NCBI GenBank assembly: GCA_016858145.1
Contig: JAEHOE010000030.1
Location: 682,001-746,000, forward strand
DNA: 64,000 nt
Source: Edaphochlamys debaryana
Taxonomy: Eukaryota; Chlorophyta; Chlorophyceae; Chlamydomonadales
Direction: 5' to 3'
Positions 56,178 to 64,000 of the stretch are shown here, one piece after another; within the stretch, counting starts at the first letter, position 1, and every line of letters begins with the position of its first letter. Both the position numbers and the translations under genes were made by a program. Below the pieces are notes generated by a model, which had not been told where the DNA came from, did not search any database, and worked only from the letters and a program-made list of their open reading frames with translations.

Positions 56178-57522
56178 TATGGGAGCCGTTGTTTGCGGTT
56201 GTACTTGTGATATGATGTGGCGTTGACCAATTGCAGCGGCAGATCATATGGTGGTTAGGCTAGGGGTTAAGTTACCCAGGGGTGAAGACGAGCCTTGGGG
56301 CTGCACATGTTGATGGGTCGTCTCGGCTCGTCTTAGGGGTGGGATGATGCAGACTTCCGGACCCTCTGCCGCCAGGCAGGTTGCGGAGACTGAGGGCCTT
56401 CACCTCAGATGTTGCATTGCTGGCCTGAAAGCTGGCCTGAACGAGACTTGTGCTCCCCTTAGAGGTGACGCGTCTTGAAGCGAGGCTGTCCTCAAGCACC
56501 AGCACCAGGTGCATGGCCGTGCACGGGATGGGACAGAGTCGTCCCTGGCACCGTGGCACGTCTGGCCTCCAGATGAACTTGCAGCACCCCATGACCCCAG
56601 GTGTCCTCATGGCAGGCTCATGGCGTTCCTCGCTTTCCTCACGGGGGACTCCTGGGCGGGACTCTGCTCGTTGCTTACCCCGTCGAATCCGGCTGGTGGG
56701 CCAGACCCGGCTAGCTGCACGTTGCATTGAGCGATTTGAGCCCCCTGACCCACCCACCCACCCATGCCGTACGACGTACGACAACACTGCACATGCGAGA
56801 AACCGTACGGCAAACTCTTTGATTTCTGACTACGGACTGCTCTCCACGTGTGCTATTGTCTTGCAAGCCGCCGTGGCTCCTGCCAGACCCACCCACCCAC
56901 CCTGAACTTTGGGCAGTTTGGGGGCCCAGATCTGATGGGGTATTTCATCGTCATTCCTACCCCCCCTGCTCACGCTGTCCTTACGCTGTCAAGCGCCAAC
57001 GGCTGAGCCCTGCATGCAAGCAGCCGTTGGTTGCATGCCCAGCAGCCCATGCAAAGCCAACCTTCATTCTCAAGCTCCAGGTATGGTACGCACACCAGGC
57101 CACCTGCGGAGGCGTGCATCCGCTCCCTTCGCATTTACTTCGTATCTCAGATACCAAGCCGGTCTCGGTCAAATCGGCCTGGCTAGAACATGACCCTGTG
57201 GAACGCCACACCCACCCCGTCCCAGCCACCGCATCATCCACTGACCACGCCAACGCCCTAGCCCCCGTCCGCTCTTGACCCCGACTTCCCCCGGCCGACC
57301 CTCCGGCAGCTCCTGAGTGCTTATCAGAGCAGCCAGGCCCTCAGTTCAATCCCGCACGCATTCTGCCATGGGACACCATACCAACAAGGCCTCTGCTCCA
57401 GCTGCTCTCGCTCACGAAGCTCCCACCCGCTCCTGGCCCAGACGCCTCTGGGGCCGGCACGGCGGCAGCTCCTGAGTGCTTCCCCCCAGCGCCAGGTCCT
57501 CAGCGCGACCCCCTGCCATGCA
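56178..57522. other. Intergenic between convergent LRR copy D and the ankyrin gene
   Basis: No coding exon. CCCACCCACCCACCC runs lie near 56750 and 56890, and TACGACGTACGAC near 56770. Nothing else is recognised. Confidence 0.4.
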
Positions 57523-59867
57523 CTAGCGTCCACGGCCACTTCGCCCCCGACGGCCAGCGGAGGCAGCGCCGCCCGCCCGGGCCGCTCGCGCGGCTTCGGC
57601 CTGCTCCTCCACCCAGGCCAGCAACCGCTCCGCCTCCTCCTCGGCATACGGCACATTGCGGTTCAAGTTGGCCCGCCGCCGAGCCTGCGCTGCCGCCAAC
57701 GCCCGAGGCCAGGATACGGGGCAGCCCTCGGCCAGCAGCTGCTGCAGGGCCGCCAGGGGGGCTCCATTCCGCTCCCGTGCGTCGAACACGCACTGTGCAA
57801 ACATGGCGCCGTCGCCGGAGCCCCAGGGCAGCCCCAAGCGCTTGAGGGCGCGCAGCGTGCGTAGGTCGCCTTTGCCCGCCACCACAGCCCACACGTCCCT
57901 GGCCTTGGCAGTGGCCGCCTGTGGGCGAGCGCGTGGCGGCGGCAGTGTTTAAGGGGGCTGAACAAGGGCATCGTACGGGGCGCCTGGAACGGGGCAGGAG
58001 CAAGGCAGAGCAAGCTCACACGCACGCAGCGTACCTGCGGCACGGGCGCGCCCAGCTGCGGAAGAAGCTCCAGCAGCTCCTCATTCCCGGAGACGCCCGC
58101 CTGCCACCACGCCATGAGCGGCTCCTTTCAGAGTGGGGAGAATGGCAAGGGCGGGGACTCCGCGTGTGAGGGCGGGAAGCCTCCTCCCGTCCGCACATAG
58201 CAGCTCGACCCCCACCGCCCCTTACGGGCTTCATCCCCCGACCCTGCCCCATAACATAAGCTCACCTGCACGCCGCCCCGTGCTCGACCATCCATCGCAT
58301 CAGCCGGCAGTTTCCGGACGAGGCAGCCCAAAGGAACGGCGGTTCTTCCGCCAGGAGGTCGAGGGTCTGGTCGGGGAAGGCCTCGAGCAGCCACTCCATA
58401 ATCTCCACCTGGCCCCCTCGGCAGGCTCCCTGGATGATGCGGTACACGCGCAGCTCGCAGCCCGCCTCGTGCAGGGCGCGCAGGAGCTCCAGCTTGCCTT
58501 GCGTGGCGGCCTCCTGCAGCGACATTGGGGAGTAGCCCTCGCGGAAACCGCGCCCCAGCAGGTAGCGGACGGCGACCGTGTTGCCTGCCTGCGCGCGGGG
58601 TGGAGCGGAGCGTGAGGCCGCTGGAGCAACGCCAGGGACCAGCCCTGAGCGCAGAGCCCCGCGCCAAACCTGCTCCAGCACACCCGGCGCGTGTAACCAC
58701 TGAGCTTCTTCCGTCTCACCTGGACGGCAAACTCCATCGCTTTTCCCTCCACGGGGTCAAAGCCCTGCTCCTCTAGCCAGGCGAAGCGCTCGGCGGCCGC
58801 GTCGCCCAGACGCTTTGCAGCTTCTTCGTAGATACCCAGCAGGGGCAGTTCCAGCTCGGCGCCCTGAGCTAGCAGGTAATCGATCTTGGCCTGCGGTTGG
58901 CAAGTGCGTGGGCCGGGCGGGTTGGCAGAGGTGAGGGTCAGGTGAAAGCGGGGAGAGGCGGTCGTCGGTGAGGCTTGGCCGCAACGCCGCCAGGAAAGCG
59001 AACAAGGGGGGTGCGGTACCGGGCCACCGGGAAACGAACTGCACTCACTCTCCAGTCGATGGTGGACCGGGTAGCCACGTAAGGCAAGAACGCGTTCTTG
59101 ACGTACTGCGAGAGGCTGGCTAGGCCCGCGTCGCGGCTGCAGAGCTCCTTGAAAGCAGCGAGGCCGCAGCCCTCCGCGGCGGACTGCAAGAAGACGACGC
59201 TGCGTAGCGGCTGGCAGCCTTCTGGCCGCACCGATAGCAGCCAGTCCACCAGCTCCATGTGACCCCGCTGCAGCGCTGCGCGCACAGCCCATTCGTTCCA
59301 CGCGCCGGGCGATGAAGCCAGGACCCACTCGCACAGCTTCCTGTGGCCTCCCTCGGCCGCCGCCTCCAGCATGTCTCCGCGACAGTTCACGTTGGGCGTC
59401 AAACGACCCGGCTCGCAAAGCCACTTGCAGACCTCAAGCTTGCCGGCCCTGGCTGCAGCCTTGAGGGGGCCCGCGCCCAGGACCACCCCGGCCGCCTCCA
59501 CCGCGACCGCCAGGTTGGACACGTCCCCCGCGGCTGCCGTCAGGCACACCAGCTTGCGCCGCTGCTCCAGGGCCAGGCTCCTGCACGAGCCGGGCGCCGC
59601 CCAGCGAGCCGAGAACGCCGGGTGTGGCGATGGCTCCGACAGCTTGACGACGATGCGATCCCTGAACTGAGCCGCACTCGCGCTGTCCACGAGGCGCAGC
59701 GTGCAGGCCACCTCATTGCTGGGCAGCTCAGCGGCGATGCGCCCGACGATCTCCGGAAGCCAGACGTGGCTGGAGCTCTCGGCGCCCTGGCCAATAGTGA
59801 GTTCGCGTCCAGGGCTCCCGGCACCAACCTCAGGCGGAGTGCACAGCCGCTTCTTGCTGCGGCCCAT
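57523..59867 (-). CDS. F-box-like/ankyrin family protein, with one inconsistent splice phase
   Basis: Exons 59049-59867, 58720-58890, 58266-58588, 58035-58124 and 57523-57918 are supported by homology. The N-terminus has an F-box-like motif (VWLPEIVGRIAAELPSN). Ankyrin-like repeats follow (LKAAARAGKLEVCKWLCE, LEAAAEGGHRKLCEWVL, VRAALQRGHMELVDWLL, LQEAATQGKLELLRALHEAGC, IQGACRGGQVEIMEWLLEAF). The C-terminal part has VWAVVAGKGDLRTLRALKRLG and ends RSGRGR. The exons total 1799 bases, one short of a multiple of three. Exon 3 ends with two spare bases (TGCAG|GTGAGC), but exon 4 must start in phase 0 to keep the homologous frame (PLMAWWQAGVSGNEELLELL). Either one base is missing, or an unusual splice site is used, or the gene is decaying. 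Its 5' part and promoter are duplicated at 1-800. Confidence 0.7.
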
Positions 59868-60180
59868 CGATAACTATCACCAGACCTGGGCAGCTGTATG
59901 CAGCGAGCTTCGCGGTCATGCGTTTGGGACTCGCGAGAGCGTGCGAGCTATAACGTGAGTGGGGACAGCTTTGCGTATGAAGGTATGATGAGCAGGGTGA
60001 GCCGGAGTTGCCCTTATTGAGCGTTCTCTCGACCCCGGGGTCAATTGCCGTGCGTGCCCCCTGCGTCGCCCTGCGTCCCGGGGCGCCAGCCCCTCCCCGC
60101 TGGTCTCCCTCCCCTGCCCCTCTCAGCCCCGACACACGTCTCTGGTAGGGCTCCACCCGCTTCCCCTCACTGACCGCGGG
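59340..60180. repeat. Segmental duplication, right copy (partner 1-800)
   Basis: Matches 1-800 in direct orientation across the ankyrin gene 5' end and upstream DNA. It includes GGTATGATGAGCAGGGTGAG, CGACCCCGGGGTCAAT and TCTGGTAGGGCTCCACCCG. The right copy has an extra CTGCGTCGCC next to CTGCGTCC. Confidence 0.85.
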
Positions 60181-60889
60181 AATGGAGTATTGTACAAGAA
60201 TTGTGATCAATGTGATGTGAGGAGGAGTCCGGGTTGCAGATGAGCGATGTCTCGTCCGGTGTCCATCCCGATGTACCGCTCGCCGCCCACGGGTCCCCTC
60301 CCTTCCCCAATAGTCGGCTGCCCCTGACCGTATCGCCTGTGGCATACCCCGGTGATATGGCTCAGCACGCTTGCTCGCTGTGAAGGATGTGACTGCGCCG
60401 GCCACGTATCCCGCTCAGGGTCCTCCAGAGTCACCGCTGTCCTTGCAGCGTGTACCAGAGCTTTGCCCTCACCTCTGGCTCAGCAACTCTACGACCGGCG
60501 CACCGGCGCAAGACGTACACAGCTGCGTCCCGTGCTAGCATTGCCTGCCTACTTCGCCCTGACGCCAAGGGACCTACCTGTCCCCCCTGCTCCCTCATGG
60601 CACCGGCGCACGCTGCCCTGCCACCCTCTACGACCTACAGCGGCTCGTCCACCATCCCCAGTGACGGAGGTTTCACAACAGCTGCATCCTGATGACCCTG
60701 AGCCTTCATCCTAACCGATGTTTCAAGGACGTGTCAATAGCGCCCCCATGCCCATGCCAGCAACTGGCCCTGAAGCTTGCACAACCATGAGCCGCCAGTC
60801 CCGCACTTCTTCGGTCATCTGCAGGCACTCCGCCCCTTGCCCCGATTCGGTCCCTGGTAGCGCCATCCCGTCCCGACTGAACCCGAGTG
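60181..60889. other. Intergenic between the two ankyrin genes
   Basis: Past the duplicated block, about 60181-60889 shows only short frames and presumably holds the 3' region of the next ankyrin gene. No TGTAA complement is seen near its stop. Confidence 0.4.
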
Positions 60890-63237
60890 CTAGCTGCGCT
60901 GCAGAGCAGACTGCTCCACGACCCACTCGAGCACCACCCGCGCCTCGGCCGTCTCCCAGCGGCCGATCGTGCAGCCCTCCTCCCGCTCCTCGGCGGCCCT
61001 CTGGGCTCTGCCCCAGTCCACCGGGCAGCCCTCCTCCAGGAGCAGGCGCAGGGCGGGAAGCGGGGCGCCCTTGAACCAGTCGCCGTGCCAGACGCAGCGT
61101 GCGAAGGTGCCGCCGCTGGGCCCAGGGGAGCCAAAGGGCAGCCCCAGCCGGCTGAGGAGCTTCAGCGTGCGGAGGTCGCCGTTGTGGGCGACGGCGATCC
61201 ATACCTCAGCGGCGCTGTCATCCGGCAGCTGTCGGGGACGGGAAAGGAGGAGTTGTTGAGTGCTGTAGCACGAAGAGAGCAAGTGCCAGCCATACAAGCC
61301 CAGCAAGCATAACGTGAGAACACACATGAGTACCGGTAGTGCCAAGACCGCGGCACGCCTCCAAGCGGGTTGTACGGGAGGAATCACCGGGGTGTTGCGA
61401 CCACCTGAGCTCCCAGGCCTGTACTGAATTGACCCAGCGGTCCGCACACCTCGGCTCACCTCGGGCATGCCGCCTAGCTCAGTGACCGCATCCTCGCACC
61501 CCGACTTGGCCGCCTCACTCCACGCCCAGGCGCTCGCCTCGCAGCCCAGCTGGCGAAGCATCCGCACCAGGGGGGCGCTGCCCGACGCAGCGGCGTGCGC
61601 CATGGCCGCGCCCTCGTGCAGCTGTAGCGACTCGGCGCCAAAAGCCTCGAGCAGCCATGCCACCACCTCCACGCGGCCACCGCTGCAGGCAGCTTCGCAC
61701 AGCTCCGCTGGGTCCAGATCGCAGCCCCGCTCGTGCAGCGCCTGCAGGGCCGCCAGCTCGCCGTCGCGTGCGGCGTTGTAGGCGTCGGCGTCCAGGAAGG
61801 AGGCGTAAGTGCTGGGAGGTGCCATGCCGTGGCCGGCAGGGGCCCAGGGTGGCTGGCCGCTGCCGCCAGAAACGTCGGACTGCCAAGGGCCAGGCAAGAT
61901 GGGTGGAGGGTGGAGGTGTGACAGGCTGCAGCTGCAGGCGGGTCCGGGGGGCAAATCCTAGCAACCCTTGCAAGGCCCCGTCGGCATGCGGACTGCGGCT
62001 ATGGAACGCGGCACAGCTTCAGCCGGAGCCTTGAGGGCCCGACCCAGATGCCAGATCCCCGCTCCTGGCACAATGCAGCCACGTGGAGTCACAAGGGTCT
62101 GGCGGCACCGCACCTCGGAGTCCCCTCCATCCTCATGCTCCTCCTCTTCCTCGTCGTCCCCTTCCTCCTCGTCCTCACGTCCCTCCTCGCCCTCACGTCC
62201 CTCGTCCTCGTCCTCCTCGTCCTCAAGGCCCTTCTCGTCCTCCTCGTCGTCCGCGAGGCAGCCCTGTGACACCAGCCACTGGACCTTGGCCTGCAGGGGC
62301 GGATGCGGCCCAACAGAGCGAGGGGCCCGCAGGGTTAGTATAAGCCCGCTCGCTCGTCCATGCACATGCCCAACGCGGGCTTAGACTTGCCGCCTACAAC
62401 AGGCCAACCCTGGCTTCTTTTGCCTCGCCCAAAGCTTACGAGCATCCATACCCCTCTTCATAGGTCAGCCCAAGTCACCCTGCAGCCCAGGTGTCCCACC
62501 TTGGCGTCCGCCGTCGCCCCGGCCCTTGCGCAGTCCAGCAGGGCGTCCTTCCAGTCCCCTAGCGCCTCCACGCCGCCCTGCTGCGCGCAGTAGTGCTGCA
62601 GCGCTGCCAGGTCGCAGCCCTCGGCCACCGCCTCCAGCAGCGAAACAGAATCAAGCGAGCGATGCGGTGGCCGCACCGTCAGCAGCCAGTCGACCAGCTC
62701 CACGTGGCCGCCCCTTGCCGCGGTGCAGACCGCCTCCACGTCCCACGCGGCTGCGGCCGCCGGGGTGTCCGTTAGGACCCACTCACACAACCGCCGGTGG
62801 CCCCCGGCAGCAGCGTGTTGGAGGACGAATGGGCCCCAGTCGTAGAAGGCCGGGAGGTGGCTGGGGTGGGTGAGCCACTGGCAGGGGCCCAGCTGCCCCG
62901 CCCTGGCGGCTGCGCGCAGCGCTGAATCGTCCGGTGCCACCCCGGCCGCTCCCACCGCCACCGCCAGGTTGGACACGTCCCCCGTGGCTGCCGTCAGGCG
63001 TACCAGCGTGCGCCGCTGCTCCAGGGTCAGGCTCCTGCACGATTCGGGCGCCGCCCAGCGAGCCGAGAACGCCGGGTGCGGCCATGGCTCCGAGAGCTTG
63101 ACGGTGTTGCGATCCCCGAACTGCGCCGCGCACGCACGATCCACGAGTCGCAGCGTGCATGCAACCTCGTTGCTGGGCAGCTCAGCGGCAATGCGCTCCA
63201 CAACTTCCGGCAGCCATAGTTGGGCGGGGTCGCCGCA
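60890..63237 (-). CDS. F-box-like/ankyrin family protein with acidic insertion, start unresolved
   Basis: Four exons are phase-consistent: 62500-about 63237, 62114-62290, 61460-61879 and 60890-61228, at least 546 codons. The N-terminus has QLWLPEVVERIAAELPSNEV (F-box-like). Ankyrin-like repeats follow (LRAAARAGQLGPCQWL, LQHAAAGGHRRLCEWVL, CTAARGGHVELVDWLL, AARDGELAALQALHERGC, CEAACSGGRVEVVAWLLEAF). The C-terminus has VWIAVAHNGDLRTLKLLSRLG. Exon 2 begins like its paralog (AKVQWLVSQG), then becomes an Asp/Glu-rich run. No ATG lies in frame upstream: the frame is closed by TAG at 63238-63240, and the paralogous MGRS start is missing. That TAG could be a 3' splice acceptor for an unseen first exon. 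An out-of-frame ATG lies at 63303-63305. Confidence 0.72.
62112..62250. repeat. CTC/TCG-rich simple repeat encoding an acidic tract
   Basis: The plus strand is dominated by TCCTCG/CCTCCT units. On the minus strand, inside exon 2 of the ankyrin gene, it encodes Asp and Glu with a few Gly and Arg. Confidence 0.75.
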
Positions 63238-63240
63238 CTA

Positions 63241-64000
63241 TCCGCGAGGCATAGGTGAGAGCGCAGGTGTCCGGCGAGCAACGCTTGCTCTTTGATGTCT
63301 TCCATCTGGCCGCCTATGTATGCCTATCGGTGAGGACTACAGTACCGACGATGGCGGGCAACGCGAGGTCGCGACCTGCCGTTCCAACAGACGTGTCGCT
63401 ATTGGGACAAAGTATATTTCAGATGAGAGGATGAGGGCACCAAAGGCGTCCCCACAAACCCTGGCATCGCACCCGTGCCCTGGCCGCCATCCCTCCCAGG
63501 CGTCCCAGGCCTAGGTAGTTATATCCCAGAAGGGGTGCACAGCAGCTGAACGCAGTGGCCTCTAAATAGCCAACTTTACGGGCTTGCATCCTGCTGTCCT
63601 GCAATGCCAGCGCGCCGCCCCTTACTCGGACCCAAACCGGGGCCACCGCGCCGCACCCTTTGCGGTCACGTGGCTCGACGTGGCCAAGAGGGGGATGGCC
63701 CTCTGGCACCGTGTCCAGCGCCAAACCAGGGCCTGTTATCCTGACGTCAACACAGGCACTTCCTCACGCGGCCGCGCGCTACCGAGAGCCACCCGCGCAC
63801 CGGCCCGCGCCGCGCACCGGCCTCCCGTTCCGCCCCCCGCCCGGCCTCCAGCTCTTGCATGACCCCTGGGTGACCAACCTGCCTACGAACTGCGGGCAAC
63901 TGCCGGGGACTGGCACGATGTAAGCTCGAGAGATTGTTCCGGCATCTCCCCGTAGCCCTCCCGCAGCGCATACCGAGCAGACCGGCGTCAGCAGCGTGTA
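63241..64000. other. Region upstream of the last ankyrin gene, to the window edge
   Basis: It should hold the missing first exon and promoter of the gene at 60890-63237. No family match is visible. Short frames such as 63584-63862 (+) look like composition shadows. Confidence 0.35.

Noticed and set aside
60890..63237. Two separate ankyrin genes at 60.9-61.9 kb and 62.5-63.2 kb
   Set aside because: All splice phases join them, and the order of segments matches the single paralog at 57523-59867.
1..64000. tRNA, rRNA, CRISPR array or prokaryotic operon
   Set aside because: I found no T-loop-like GGTTCGA motif in a cloverleaf context, no regular spacer-repeat array and no clustered intronless frames.

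Overview
This is a GC-rich nuclear segment of a eukaryotic green alga, most likely a chlamydomonadalean or volvocine species. The support is long coding exons split by short GT-AG introns (a few GC-AG), alanine/proline/glycine-rich low-complexity tracts, occasional TGTAA poly(A) signals, an ARC6-type plastid-division gene, and expanded F-box-like/LRR and F-box-like/ankyrin families. There are no operons, bacterial ribosome sites, CRISPR arrays or recognisable tRNA/rRNA genes. Exons were placed by hand from reading-frame phase and comparison of paralogs, so all models need transcript support.

Layout: 1-482 (-) is the 5' end of an ankyrin gene cut by the window edge. 1205-5233 (+) is an ARC6-like gene. 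6527-9662 (-) encodes a 331-residue protein with an N-myristoylation motif and a possible PH-like core. 9.7-12.7 kb has no convincing gene. 12680-15086 (-) encodes an unrecognised 595-residue, possibly organelle-targeted protein. 16206-19539 (+) is F-box-like/LRR copy A. 21209-24909 (-) and 25347-30148 (+) are two head-to-head GH32 (invertase/fructanase family) genes. 31845-40691 (-) encodes a 2006-residue low-complexity/coiled-coil protein. LRR copies B (42534-45882, -), C (47254-50703, +) and D (52580-56177, +) follow, and two ankyrin genes (57523-59867 and 60890-about 63237, both -) close the window.

The two GH32 genes share a promoter interval and several intron positions, so they are a duplicated pair. 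One has a transit-peptide-like N-terminus. The other carries a roughly 380-residue low-complexity insertion between its acid/base motif and the rest of the catalytic propeller.

The LRR family shows birth and decay. Copy C is intact across seven exons. A has a frameshift, B an in-frame stop, and D a 3' frameshift that lengthens its C-terminus. B, C and D use a GC-AG donor where A has GT. The 5' ends of A and B form a near-identical inverted repeat enclosing the GH32 and 2006-residue genes. The ankyrin gene and promoter at 1-800 are duplicated in direct orientation at 59.3-60.2 kb.
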